Source: Mucilaginibacter flavus (GTDB lineage Bacteria; Bacteroidota; Bacteroidia; Sphingobacteriales; Sphingobacteriaceae). Taken from it: 62,726 bases of DNA. The notes below the pieces were generated by a model. It ran no database searches, had not been told where the DNA came from, and saw only the letters and a list, made by a program, of their open reading frames with translations. The stretch covers positions 1 through 62,726 of the forward strand of contig NZ_JAUFPS010000032.1 of NCBI RefSeq assembly GCF_030409315.1. The letters are read 5' to 3'. Positions 1 through 9,209 of the stretch are shown piece after piece. The translations under genes were made by a program, and so were the position numbers. Each line of letters opens with the position of its first letter. Within the stretch, counting starts at the first letter, position 1.

Positions 1-2
1 CA

Positions 3-797
3 TTTGCTGCAACTCAAAAGTCAGCTAACCCAGTGGTCAATTTGGCCCGGAACAGGGTGGTCAACATCTCCATAATATACAATGATACAAAGGTTTTAAA
101 CAAGCTTATACGTAATTTCAAAAGATTGCGTATTTCGGGGCATATAGGATTTATAGATATTCTTGTGAAAGGGACCAGTGTCAGGATGGGGAACACAGCT
201 TCGCTCAGTTGTTTAGCGCCAACTCATGATGAGATCGGAGAGTACCAGCGCCTTGTGAAACTGGAGCCTGATGAAAATGTAAAAGAAGCAAGCAAAGCAG
301 CTAATTATCTTTCTACCATTTTCCGTCTTACTATTGGAACCTCAAACTTCCTTTTCACGTCAGATGCGGAGGTTTTTGCGTTCAAAACTTTAATGAGCCG
401 TGGCGAGTATAATTTCAGTGAGGGTGATTATTTATTATGCCAGTTACCGCATCATGGTTCAGAAAATAATCATTTTCCGGACTTCTGGGCAAATGTCAGG
501 TACACAAAAAAAGTATCTCATGCCGCGATTTCAGCCGGCCAGCACAAAAGTTATGAACATCCTTCATTTACGGTAGTTAAGCATTTTAATGATTTGGGCT
601 ACAGGGTAAACTGCACAAATATTGTAAACGGCATGGAGCAATTTACACGTGCATTGTCTGTACAAACTAAAAATAACAGAATACTGGATGGTATTAGCAT
701 TCTTGCACCAGAATACCGCAAAGCAAATGACCGGGTTTATCAGCTAAAAGATGATATACTTATCCTGCTTTCACAAAAACAAATAGAGCTGTTATGA
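3..797 (+). CDS. Metallo-beta-lactamase-fold hydrolase, ComEC-like (5' truncated)
   Basis: The frame is open to the window edge, so this is the C-terminal part of a longer protein and its start lies outside; the GTG at 33 is just an internal valine. The visible part has the late MBL-fold signature LPHHGSENNH (about 460-490), followed by an AAISAG..KSYEHPS segment typical of the C-terminal half of ComEC/Rec2-like MBL domains. The HxHxDH metal site would lie upstream and cannot be checked. The stop overlaps the start of the TIR-like gene (ATGA), so the two are probably translationally coupled. MBL-fold proteins paired with signalling or effector genes are common in phage-defence islands; a hydrolytic sensor or effector role is inference. 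No membrane segments are visible here. Confidence 0.75.
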   Translation, partial: FAATQKSANPVVNLARNRVVNISIIYNDTKVLNKLIRNFKRLRISGHIGFIDILVKGTSVRMGNTASLSCLAPTHDEIGEYQRLVKLEPDENVKEASKAANYLSTIFRLTIGTSNFLFTSDAEVFAFKTLMSRGEYNFSEGDYLLCQLPHHGSENNHFPDFWANVRYTKKVSHAAISAGQHKSYEHPSFTVVKHFNDLGYRVNCTNIVNGMEQFTRALSVQTKNNRILDGISILAPEYRKANDRVYQLKDDILILLSQKQIELL

Positions 798-1837
798 AAC
801 CTGAAGTGATATTTTACAGCTGGCAGTCTGATCTCAATCCGGATTATAATAATTACTTCATTCGCGACTGTGCCAAAGCAGCGCTAAAAGCCCTTAAAAA
901 AGAATTGAAGATCGAACTCAGCCTCGATAAGGACACACAGAAAACCCCCGGTTCACCAGACATCGTTGAGACTATCCTGAAGAAAATACAAATGGCCGAT
1001 ATTTTCATCTGTGACGTGACAATAATTAATAATACGCTGGTAAATAAACTTACGAAGGCCAGAAAAACACCTAACCCAAACGTACTTGTTGAATTGGGAT
1101 ACGCCATTAAAACTTTGGCATGGGAACGAATTATCTGTGTCGCGAACACTAATTATTGTTATGTGGATGATTTGCCATTTGACATTAGGAAAAACAGGAT
1201 TTTAACATATAATTGTAAAGGAAAAGCAGACTTGGCAAAGGCGACAGAACTGCTTACCAATACCCTAAAACAGGCATTCCGGCAAATTATAGATAACTAT
1301 GAAGCTATATTGCAAGAAGCTGAAAAGAATGACGTATTGCTCCACGATCGGGTGCTGTTCGAAAAATTCAATGCAATTGTGTCACAACAGTCATTGGAAG
1401 AAAGTCTTGAGTTCCTGGTTAATAATGTTCGCACCAATCGTTATTATTATAAGCTGTGGGATACGGTAAAACAGTTTGCCTCTTTACATGGGAATCGTTT
1501 CCTGAATCAGGAAATTCAGTCTTCAATGGATGTGTTGGCGGCGCTGGTACAGGAAACCAGTTTATATGTTGCCGGGAAACTCCATTCAATCGCCACACCA
1601 GGACAAAAATACGAGTCCGATTATAAAGATGCCGGTGAGGAAATAACGCCGGAAATTCAGTTTGATATCGACTATTCTCAGGCATTTGCGTATTCGCAGG
1701 AACCCCGAGACGGTGATTGGCCGGCATTTGATAAGAGGCGGCATGAAGTAATAATTAAATTTGGCGATTACGACCGAAAAATTGTTGCCGCATATAAAGA
1801 TTTCCGGACCACAGTAAAAAAACATTTACTAATTTAA
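794..1837 (+). CDS. TIR-like nucleotide-binding domain protein, probable defence effector
   Basis: 347 aa. The N-terminal half has the features of a TIR/deoxyribosyltransferase-like Rossmann fold: FYSWQSD at residues 7-13, a DKDT...GSPDIVETI segment around 45-60, an ADIFICDVT strand, and NPNVLVELGYA near residue 95-105, where a glutamate occupies the position expected of the TIR NADase catalytic acid. This FYSWQSD family recurs in bacterial conflict systems. The C-terminal half (about 180-347) is helical then polar, without a motif I recognise, and may sense or oligomerise. The 4-bp overlap with the upstream MBL-fold gene indicates a two-gene unit. NAD or nucleotide hydrolysis is inferred from fold resemblance only. 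Confidence 0.65.
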   Translation: MKPEVIFYSWQSDLNPDYNNYFIRDCAKAALKALKKELKIELSLDKDTQKTPGSPDIVETILKKIQMADIFICDVTIINNTLVNKLTKARKTPNPNVLVELGYAIKTLAWERIICVANTNYCYVDDLPFDIRKNRILTYNCKGKADLAKATELLTNTLKQAFRQIIDNYEAILQEAEKNDVLLHDRVLFEKFNAIVSQQSLEESLEFLVNNVRTNRYYYKLWDTVKQFASLHGNRFLNQEIQSSMDVLAALVQETSLYVAGKLHSIATPGQKYESDYKDAGEEITPEIQFDIDYSQAFAYSQEPRDGDWPAFDKRRHEVIIKFGDYDRKIVAAYKDFRTTVKKHLLI

Positions 1838-1943
1838 ATACTACCTTATTTTCTATAGAGGAATGTCGTTCGCGGCGTTTTTACAGTATATTTTTCGGCA
1901 CTTTAAATTTGAAGTTAGGCCACATCCACATAATGCAGGCACC

Positions 1944-2385
1944 TTTATTGTTTCGTCCCTTTCGTTAATCAATTTTCTAAAATTTCACTCAGGGCAGCAA
2001 GTGTTTTCTTCCATGTCTAAAGCCGCAACTGCCGGCTTAGTTAAAGCTTTGGATCTTATTTGACGAAGAGCCGCGCTGGAGATACCAGTTGGCTGAGAAC
2101 GTAGACTATTTTAAAAAAGGATTAAGTGACCTGAAACTTGATATTTGTAACACGGAATCGCCAATTATCTCTGTAAAAATAGGCGACTCGCTACTGACCA
2201 GAGCTGCCGGCAGATTATTGTATGAAGCTGGTATTTATGCTAACACAATTGTATATCCTTGTGTTGCGCAAAAAAATGGAAGGATTAGGACGAGCCTTAT
2301 GGCGACACATACCAAAGAACATTTGGACAAGGCTTTAAATGCGTTTGAATATGTAAATCAGAAATTGCATATTTCTCGGGTATAG
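1944..2385 (+). pseudogene. Remnant of alpha-oxoamine synthase (KBL/SPT-type PLP enzyme), frameshifted
   Basis: Two adjacent reading frames join into one protein fragment. The first gives FIVSS..INFLKFHSGQQVFS and AATAGLVKALDLI. After TTATTT the frame shifts by one base and continues as EEPRWRYQLAENVDYFKKGL, ending with RIRTSLMATHTKEHLDKALNAFE. This is the C-terminal third of class-II aminotransferase-fold enzymes (8-amino-7-oxononanoate synthase, 2-amino-3-ketobutyrate CoA ligase, serine palmitoyltransferase). The PLP-binding lysine region and everything upstream are absent. It is an inactive scar left between two defence cassettes, probably by insertion or deletion during island growth. Confidence 0.8.
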
Positions 2386-2543
2386 GCCAGGAAAGAAAGG
2401 CAAAAAGGACTTGTACAGCGATCAGGATAATAAGGATTGATCTAAAGTTAGGTGCAGATTTTTACGACAAAATAGTTCAGAGCACTGATCATAAATAGAA
2501 GTGCCAGACCTACAGATAAGCACTTATATCAATTCTAAATGAT

Positions 2544-4448
2544 CTATGATGTTTGATCTTTTAAATATCCTTCTACATTCAAGGATGATTGACCAACTAC
2601 TTTTATAGCATTTACGATTTCATCAGCACTGACATTTAACCGGTCTGCCCAATAATCAACTTCATACTTCGCTTCGGGGTTGATCGATTTTAATTCTTCC
2701 TGAGCGTCGACTTTCGAAGTATCAATATGTAGTTCTTTGAATATCCTTAAAACAGTGTTTAGCGGAAGATTCAAACTTTCTGCAATGTCTTTCGGCTTCA
2801 GGTCTGAATTTTCCAGCAATGCAGAGGCAATATAACTGGATAATGGGCTACCGGTATCATCGTTAAGTGCAGCATTGAATAGTTGATATCGGCCTTCGTT
2901 TCCTCCAAAGAACTTAATGGGCTCATAATCCATCGAAGATATAAAGTGCCTATTCCGCTGACGGTCTAAAGAGCTCTTTAAAGCTCTCGGGTTAGTTGGT
3001 TCAAAGCTGGTATTAAATAATTTGTTGCTCTCCGAATCATTAAAATGAACCTCGACATCCAAGCCGTTTATGGACATTTTAATGGAGTTTGATGATTCAA
3101 GCAAGGTCCTTTTTTTAGAGGCCGCTGGTTTTTTACCAAAATTGGGAATTTGAATTGATGAAGGATCGAGTAATTCTGAAACCCAAAATGTCTGGAAAGG
3201 CTTATAAGTATTAAAGGGTGAATCGAAGCACTGATATTCAGCAATATGATCGTTAAGGCTATTTTCAGGAACCAACCATGGGTAAATTACCGCAGCTTCT
3301 TTGATCGAATCATAGGCAATTCGTAACATAGGCGTACCTTTTATGGTAGTTTGCCGATCCAATGCTACCGTTTTTTTAAAATGCTGGTAACTCAACAAAT
3401 TTAAAGCCCAGATGTCCGGAGAAGTTTTGCTGTTTTTGATGATCTTGGTTTGCAGGTTTCTGACAATAATATCAAACAATCCATCATCTTCGGTTTCCTT
3501 GCTAAACAAATAGATGTAAGCGCCAAGTAAACCAAGCATGGGTGAATCAAACTTGTTATACGCGATCCTTTGAATCAATTGCTCATCGAGTGTAAAATCG
3601 CCGTTCTGAATTTTATTTAAGCAATAATCGATATATAAATGATTTTTGTCATTGGGGTCAAAGGCCCGTCTCTTTGATAAAAATATTCTTAATGTTCCAA
3701 ATAATGGCTGTTCTGCCATGGTTAAAAATACCTGGGTATACCAATCATTATAAACCGAAACAGGAATTACACGAGCATCTGAACCTCCGTAATTTAAAAA
3801 ATAAAGTCCGGGAGCTAAATAGCCACTAAAAGCAATGTAACCCGAATATGGACGAATATTATAACCTGTAGGATCGCCATCTCCTTTCCACCCCTCCGGA
3901 AATTGAGCGAGTATTTTCCCGGCTTCATTGGTCAGGCTGAAATTATTCCAGTTTGGTTTTTCCTTTGACGTTTCGGTAAAATAATCTGCATTTGGGAATC
4001 TGAGGAATATAAATAGCCCCGATGTCTTGTGCTTCAACCGGTTATTTTTGTAAGTTTCTAATTTACTGATCGCAACTGCTGGTTGTGTATAGTAGTCGAA
4101 GCTGGTACCATATGATAAATTCCCACCAATCGGCGCAGATGAATATAATTCGGGAGCATTGAGCTTTTCCCCGATTTCAAACTTACCTACACCAAATGAT
4201 TTATCCTCGTACAATGCCACCTGGTTATCCGCTATCATGCCATTCAGGATCAAGCGTACAATGTATTCACCTTCGGGCAAAGAATAACTTCTCAGTTCTC
4301 CGGATTGCATTTCAAGCCCTTCAACAAGCTTCTTTCGCTTCGTGAAGATCTGGATCTCCAGTGCGAAAGCATAAGTGTCATCCAATATCAACCTTAAATT
4401 ATGATTCTTTTGGGCTGATTCCTGGTCTGGGGTAATTAAAAGCACCAT
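2544..4448 (-). CDS. Caspase-operon partner protein with C-terminal DUF3606-like helices
   Basis: 634 aa, third gene of a minus-strand operon starting 2 bp after the caspase-like gene. The N-terminal ~250 residues look beta-rich (GEYIVRLILNG; YLAPGLYFLNYGG), suggesting a beta-sandwich or carbohydrate/peptide-binding module. The middle (260-420) is helical, and an acidic, Asn-rich linker follows. The C-terminus has a helix-turn-helix-like stretch (LKPKDIAESLNLPLNTVLRIF, about 550-570) and then YWADRLNVS..EIVNAIKVVG (about 598-620), which matches the DUF3606 pattern. There is no signal peptide or membrane segment. It could be the substrate, adaptor or effector of the upstream peptidase; the sequence does not decide. 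Confidence 0.6.
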   Translation of the reverse strand: MVLLITPDQESAQKNHNLRLILDDTYAFALEIQIFTKRKKLVEGLEMQSGELRSYSLPEGEYIVRLILNGMIADNQVALYEDKSFGVGKFEIGEKLNAPELYSSAPIGGNLSYGTSFDYYTQPAVAISKLETYKNNRLKHKTSGLFIFLRFPNADYFTETSKEKPNWNNFSLTNEAGKILAQFPEGWKGDGDPTGYNIRPYSGYIAFSGYLAPGLYFLNYGGSDARVIPVSVYNDWYTQVFLTMAEQPLFGTLRIFLSKRRAFDPNDKNHLYIDYCLNKIQNGDFTLDEQLIQRIAYNKFDSPMLGLLGAYIYLFSKETEDDGLFDIIVRNLQTKIIKNSKTSPDIWALNLLSYQHFKKTVALDRQTTIKGTPMLRIAYDSIKEAAVIYPWLVPENSLNDHIAEYQCFDSPFNTYKPFQTFWVSELLDPSSIQIPNFGKKPAASKKRTLLESSNSIKMSINGLDVEVHFNDSESNKLFNTSFEPTNPRALKSSLDRQRNRHFISSMDYEPIKFFGGNEGRYQLFNAALNDDTGSPLSSYIASALLENSDLKPKDIAESLNLPLNTVLRIFKELHIDTSKVDAQEELKSINPEAKYEVDYWADRLNVSADEIVNAIKVVGQSSLNVEGYLKDQTS

Positions 4449-4450
4449 AA

Positions 4451-5242
4451 TTAAAATATGATTGGGTTATACTTATTACCGGTGTGATGGGCATCCGGGG
4501 TTTGTGTCAATTTAAGCTCTTTAGCTCTAATGGGTACCCTGTATATAATGTAATCACGTAGGTCATCTCCCGATACCGGTCCGGCGTGATCATTCGCTGC
4601 CCCGTTCAATCCTTCGAGAAGTACTTCAGTAAAAATTCCACGAGGTTCAATATCATCGGTTTCATAAGCCTGATTATTAAATTGAGTGGCATGGCCAATA
4701 AAATAAACGACATCTGTATTTGGCCCGAGCTGCCCGTTAACCTGGCCAGCACCTTGGGGAGTAGTCAGCGCAATAGGATTTCTACAACAATCCAGCCATA
4801 TAATAATCTGTTTGAATAAACCTTCGCTGATAAATTTTTCCCGGTAATCGATTGACGAGATTGTAGCATTACTTTTAAAGAGCTGTGACCAATCTGCCAT
4901 GCACATACCATTTTCTGAAACTTTGGTTCCAAGCCCAATTCCGTGCCCTGCAAAATAGAAGTAAAATTTGCCACCCTCTATTTTATTGTCCACCATTTCT
5001 GTGATAATCTCTAAGATTGCTTTATCTATAGTATCCTTGATAGGCGTATAATCCTTTAATGGCTTATCCGGGACAGCAGAGGAGACAATAAATTTACAAT
5101 CGTCCTTTTCAACCTCTCCCTTGGTAGTTAACCATTCATAAATAAGCTCCGCATCCTTAATGGCGCCCTTAAGTGTTCTTAATCCGCGCTTTGCGGGTGG
5201 GATGTAGTCATTTATACCGACGACAATTGCATAATTCTTCAT
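4451..5242 (-). CDS. Caspase-like (C14) cysteine peptidase
   Basis: 263 aa, about the size of a bare caspase/orthocaspase domain. It starts MKNYAIVVGINDY, the usual first strand. The catalytic His is in YFAGHG (H100) and the catalytic Cys in WLDCCRNP (C153, after D151). The region after the Cys contains the usual VVYFIGHATQ strand and EPRGIFTEVLLEGLNG helix. No effector domain is fused, so partners are expected in the operon: the alpha/beta hydrolase ends 2 bp upstream and the DUF3606-ended protein begins 2 bp downstream. Bacterial caspase-like enzymes often cleave a neighbouring protein on infection to cause dormancy or death; that role is inferred here. Confidence 0.85.
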   Translation of the reverse strand: MKNYAIVVGINDYIPPAKRGLRTLKGAIKDAELIYEWLTTKGEVEKDDCKFIVSSAVPDKPLKDYTPIKDTIDKAILEIITEMVDNKIEGGKFYFYFAGHGIGLGTKVSENGMCMADWSQLFKSNATISSIDYREKFISEGLFKQIIIWLDCCRNPIALTTPQGAGQVNGQLGPNTDVVYFIGHATQFNNQAYETDDIEPRGIFTEVLLEGLNGAANDHAGPVSGDDLRDYIIYRVPIRAKELKLTQTPDAHHTGNKYNPIIF

Positions 5243-5244
5243 AT

Positions 5245-6696
5245 TTACGATGCCAATATATGCGTGATACTTTTTAGTGTTGCTACATCATCATCAAAAT
5301 CACCATGTTTTTGTGCCGCAGTTTCCAACCCTACGGTAGTACCGTTATAAATCGAATAGGAAACCCTGTTTAAACCATTTAAATACAGGTAATCATGGCA
5401 GGGTTGTAATTGATTAATATTATAAGGAAGTTGGTATCGTATATGGCGTTCAAGTCCCAAGATATATGCATCTGAAGATTCACCCTCGTCCTCCAATGCG
5501 CCAGAAATAAGATAAAGTAACGAATGTGTGTATATGAAAGGAAGCATGATATCACGGCATTCGTATTCATCACTCATAGTAAATATTCGAATATCTTTAA
5601 AGTCATCTGAGCGGCTGAGAACTTCTGCCGCGAATAAATCAATACGACAGGCAGGGGCCATTAAAATGATATGATTGTACTTAAAAGCTTGGCGTAATCC
5701 TGAGGTATGTTTTAATAAATGACATATAACGATGGAGCCTGCACTATGTCCGATCAGATTAATCTCAGTGTCCTGAAACTTTTCTTTATATGCTGCCAGT
5801 TTATCCAGAAAATAACGGGCTGCGTATTGGTCCAAGCCCTGCCTGCCGGTATTATCTGACCACATATCGTTAGCCTTATCTTTCATCATTTTCCAAACCC
5901 AGGCACCTAATTCAGAAATGTACAACTCCCTTAATATTTCTTCCATGACCGTTGGATATAGATTATGGTCACGCTTATTAATAAATCGGGTTATTATACG
6001 ATAGGCGATTTTGACAATATGGCTGAGGAGATTATAGGATGTTAAAATGCCGCGACTTTGTGCACTATCGTTATTTGAAACACTTAAACCACTTGTTTCT
6101 GCAAGCAATTCTAATTCCGGATCTTTGATAAGCTCGGAGGCCAACTCTTCATTTAATTGATTTTCTAAATCATATACCTGTGCTAAATACTCGATATTGA
6201 CAGCAGTACGCGCTCCTGGATGATCTCCGATTTGGTTATATTCAGCAAATGGAACGGGCTTGGCAAGTTCTGATTCAATCTCCCCATCAGTGAGTCCTGG
6301 TCCGGCCGCCCCACGTCCGAGAACCGTATCAAACCCCAGCTTTTCTGTAACCTTTCTAAGCAAAAGTTTCAATAGCTTATGGAACAGCTTTGTTTCCGAG
6401 ATTTTGGAAAGATTTGTACCTATGGTTTCAAATAATCCGGTTTCCCATACGAAACATACAGGCTGGCAATCTGCGCTTAAAATAGGTACGCTGATATTGC
6501 GTGCCGACGCCAATCCGGATGTTTCATTTACCAAGCCACCATGAAAGTATAGCGCGATTTTACGAATGTTCTCCCGTTCAAATCGTTCAAACATTTGATC
6601 AATATCTTCCGGAATGGTTTGGTAATTTCCAGATGGACGGAATGTGCCCTGCGGGCCAACATTTACGATGAAATCTTTATCTACGAGGTTCTGCAT
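5245..6696 (-). CDS. Alpha/beta-hydrolase (lipase-like), first gene of caspase operon
   Basis: 483 aa. The serine-hydrolase nucleophile elbow is clear: NLIGHSAGS at about 313-321 (Ser318). An oxyanion-hole type segment, IALYFHGGL, lies near residue 47-55. An insert of about 200 residues, mostly helical, separates the two and probably forms a lid or regulatory domain. After the elbow, HIILMAPACRIDLFA and RIFTMSDEYE look like the strands carrying the acidic residue. No signal peptide is present, so it is cytoplasmic. It is the first gene of a three-gene minus-strand operon with 2-bp gaps. Lipase or esterase toxicity released by the caspase, or peptide-hydrolase sensing, are both possible. Confidence 0.75.
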   Translation of the reverse strand: MQNLVDKDFIVNVGPQGTFRPSGNYQTIPEDIDQMFERFERENIRKIALYFHGGLVNETSGLASARNISVPILSADCQPVCFVWETGLFETIGTNLSKISETKLFHKLLKLLLRKVTEKLGFDTVLGRGAAGPGLTDGEIESELAKPVPFAEYNQIGDHPGARTAVNIEYLAQVYDLENQLNEELASELIKDPELELLAETSGLSVSNNDSAQSRGILTSYNLLSHIVKIAYRIITRFINKRDHNLYPTVMEEILRELYISELGAWVWKMMKDKANDMWSDNTGRQGLDQYAARYFLDKLAAYKEKFQDTEINLIGHSAGSIVICHLLKHTSGLRQAFKYNHIILMAPACRIDLFAAEVLSRSDDFKDIRIFTMSDEYECRDIMLPFIYTHSLLYLISGALEDEGESSDAYILGLERHIRYQLPYNINQLQPCHDYLYLNGLNRVSYSIYNGTTVGLETAAQKHGDFDDDVATLKSITHILAS

Positions 6697-6995
6697 ATAA
6701 GGTGTTGTAGGTGCAATAAAGTTATAAAACAGGTTTGATATAAATTAGCCTATTTTAATATTCATGTATAACCAATAATAAATTCACAAAGGAAAGGTAA
6801 TGACCGCCTTTAGGTTGAATTGGAAAGTATTTTCAAACTAGGTATTGAACGATCCATCAAAATGCAGCACCTGCTATTTAATACTCATACACGTTTACTC
6901 GCCATGCAATTGATGAATTTTTTGGAATGTGGGTAAATAACACCAAACGATTATACCCGCAAAAGCCGATTCTTATCGAACTTAATTATACCCAA
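6697..6995. other. Intergenic region without recognisable gene
   Basis: About 300 bp of AT-rich DNA between the hydrolase operon and a membrane protein gene on the same strand. I see no convincing ORF, strong hairpin or repeat. The minus strand upstream of the hydrolase start has TAACTTTA near 6715-6722, one base from the Bacteroidota -7 consensus TANNTTTG, so the operon promoter may lie there, but no clear -33 partner was found. Confidence 0.4.
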
Positions 6996-7646
6996 CTACA
7001 GCAACTTCAGCTGATCGCCTGGTAGATTTTCCTCAAAGCTTTCATGTAGTGGCAATTCAGCCACCGTAACCGGCTCCTTAAATTTATAATTCATCAGGGT
7101 TAATAAAGTAACCAGGAAGGTGACCATGTGAATACCTATGGACAAAGCAAAAAGGTATTTAACAGCGTCAATCGAATGAAAGCGGAACCAGAGGAAACCG
7201 CCTAATCCTAAGTATATGGCTATAGCACCTTCCCCAAGTAAGTTGATAAAAAACAGCCCATTTTTATCGTTGCTTTCCTTCATTTCCTTCCCCGCGCCAT
7301 AAATCACCCCGATATTTAATAACATGGTGGCCATTTCAATCAAGCCAAGTAGTAAGAATACAAAAATCTTTACAATCCAGGAGGCATCAATGCCAACAGC
7401 ACAGAATAGGATCAGCATGCCCAAATTGATGCCAATCTGAAAATAAAATAGGGATTTAGTCAGAAAGAAACGATTATGTGCCTCTTTTGTAAAAAAGGCC
7501 AGGATAAACAACCCCAAAACACAGCCTGAACCGCAACCAACAGATATGGCGTATCCATTATCAGGAAAGAAATATTTACCGATGGTATAGCCGAGCATGC
7601 TGCCAAGGGTATTGGTAATAAAAGTTTCCCGGATCTTGCCTTTCAT
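6996..7646 (-). CDS. Polytopic membrane protein of unknown function
   Basis: 216 aa with about six hydrophobic segments (roughly residues 10-30, 32-52, 65-85, 88-112, 132-152 and 160-185), so an integral inner-membrane protein. The early segments are Gly-rich (SVGCGSGCVLGLFILAFF) and the loops are short. The C-terminal ~30 residues are polar and cytoplasmic-looking. It resembles no transporter family I can name. It stands alone on its strand, about 350 bp from the next gene on either side. In an island of this type it could be an effector that perturbs the membrane, but nothing in the sequence shows that. Confidence 0.6.
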   Translation of the reverse strand: MKGKIRETFITNTLGSMLGYTIGKYFFPDNGYAISVGCGSGCVLGLFILAFFTKEAHNRFFLTKSLFYFQIGINLGMLILFCAVGIDASWIVKIFVFLLLGLIEMATMLLNIGVIYGAGKEMKESNDKNGLFFINLLGEGAIAIYLGLGGFLWFRFHSIDAVKYLFALSIGIHMVTFLVTLLTLMNYKFKEPVTVAELPLHESFEENLPGDQLKLL

Positions 7647-7875
7647 AACTGTTTAATTTTAAATATAAATTTAATGAAATGCCCTATTATTTATGAGGCA
7701 AAATGTATTTTCCATGTGGCTATTTCATATATAAATCAGGTGAACGCAAGTCGCAATTTCGTCCGCATGGTAAATGTCAGGCACCCATAAAGCTGCATAC
7801 TAACAGGCATTTAAAAAATGTGACTAATACGCATATATTATAACCTATAATTAAGAAAAATAATATCAAAAATTG

Positions 7876-7905
7876 TTGACAATCAGTAGTTTATGATTAT
7901 TTTTA
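7876..7905 (+). promoter_or_regulatory. Putative Bacteroidota-type promoter for the envelope operon
   Basis: TTG at 7876-7878 and TATTTTTA at 7898-7905, separated by 19 bp, approximate the Bacteroidota -33/-7 pattern TTTG/TANNTTTG, with the final G missing. Transcription would begin near 7911, upstream of the chosen ATG at 7950. The match is imperfect. Confidence 0.3.
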
Positions 7906-7949
7906 TAGTGATGAAAGGCACCGCCGCCATCACCTTAACTTATCACGAA

Positions 7950-9209
7950 ATGAGAAAGCTGTTAATTGCGCTTTTTATATTCCAGTGCTCCCTTGCACTT
8001 GGTCAGTCTGTCCAGAAAGACGAATTTGATGCCGGTCCTTATGACCTGGTTTACTTCGGGCCAACCGTACAGACCATTGTGGTTGATCCTCAACTAAATT
8101 CGGCATTGGCCCCGCTGCCTTTCGACCGCTTTTTTTATCTCAGGGTTTACGTTAAGGCTTCCGAACCACCACTGTTGGGTGCTGGCTTCTTTGATGACGA
8201 TAATATCCTGGTGAAACTATACGCCCAAAAAATCCCGACGCCAAATACTTCTCCGGATTACAAGGCGGGTTATACATTATACCAAATTACTGTAACACCG
8301 TTAGACCCGAAACGGGAGTATGATTTTTTTACGTTTACTGCAATCGGAAGCGATGAAATTACGAAGGTGGTAGATGCTTTAAATACACTTAGGAGTGATA
8401 TGGCAAATGGTGATCCGGACACAAAAGCCAAGTTGCCTAATTACTATAGTAAAATGCTGGCGCTTAATGCAGCCCGAATTGCTGGTGACCCCTATAGCCT
8501 TAATGCGGATGCAGTCAGGATATATTATGAAGAAAAGGTAAAACCATTATTGGATGGGGTAAGTGATGCAGGTCAGATCAATCAAATTATGGTCAACGTC
8601 TTGCAGAAAGATATTTACGTAAATGCGCGGTTAAAAAAGAAAAGCGAACGTAAATCTAATCCTCCTTCTATGAAGGATGATACCGTTGCAAGTACAAAAT
8701 ACCCGTTGTTCCTGGCCTCACACGAATACTTTAATTCAGGATTTAAGCAATTCAGTGCGGACGCGCGCGCTTCATCCGTAATTACGGTAGATGCGGGATA
8801 TGTTGGTTATGGCTTACAAAATAATTTCGTCGGCAGTACAACCTATATCGGCCTTGATTTTTACCTGCGGCCATTCGACCCGAATATTCCCTTTCGTTTC
8901 GTCCGGCACTATAATGGACTAAGCATATTGGATCGTACTTCGTTAACGCTTGGGATCACGCTCAATTCGGTTGCAAAAACCAATTACCGTGCTGATCTTT
9001 TCGGAACCAAGAACAACCTGATGGGCGGCATCGGTTTCCGTTTGAATAACTTATTTAAAGTAAATGCCGGTGGGCTAGTATATTATAAGTTAGATCCCAA
9101 TTTTCTAACTGGTCAGAAACACCTTGCAGTGACGCCTTATGTAGGGATGTCCGTGGATATCCGGCTTGGAACCATATTCAGCAGCTTCGCTAAATTATTT
9201 TCATTATGA
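7950..9209 (+). CDS. Secreted protein with C-terminal beta-barrel-like region, envelope operon
   Basis: The frame is open from 7893, but the ATG at 7950 gives a clean signal peptide (MRKLLIALFIFQCSLALGQS), so I place the start there (419 aa). The mature protein begins with a beta-rich domain (about 25-150), then a helical spacer and a charged linker (KKKSERK). From about residue 265 amphipathic strands alternate (VDAGYVGYGLQ, TYIGLDFYLRPF, GGLVYYKLD, TPYVGMSVDIRLG), as in an outer-membrane barrel. The 3' end overlaps the next start (ATGA). I do not recognise the family. It may be the outer-membrane part of a small surface complex made with the following lipoprotein and secreted proteins. Confidence 0.65.
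   Translation: MRKLLIALFIFQCSLALGQSVQKDEFDAGPYDLVYFGPTVQTIVVDPQLNSALAPLPFDRFFYLRVYVKASEPPLLGAGFFDDDNILVKLYAQKIPTPNTSPDYKAGYTLYQITVTPLDPKREYDFFTFTAIGSDEITKVVDALNTLRSDMANGDPDTKAKLPNYYSKMLALNAARIAGDPYSLNADAVRIYYEEKVKPLLDGVSDAGQINQIMVNVLQKDIYVNARLKKKSERKSNPPSMKDDTVASTKYPLFLASHEYFNSGFKQFSADARASSVITVDAGYVGYGLQNNFVGSTTYIGLDFYLRPFDPNIPFRFVRHYNGLSILDRTSLTLGITLNSVAKTNYRADLFGTKNNLMGGIGFRLNNLFKVNAGGLVYYKLDPNFLTGQKHLAVTPYVGMSVDIRLGTIFSSFAKLFSL

Noticed and set aside
1863..2063. Independent 66-aa protein
   Set aside because: Its C-terminal part continues, after a one-base shift, into the next reading frame as one PLP-enzyme fragment.
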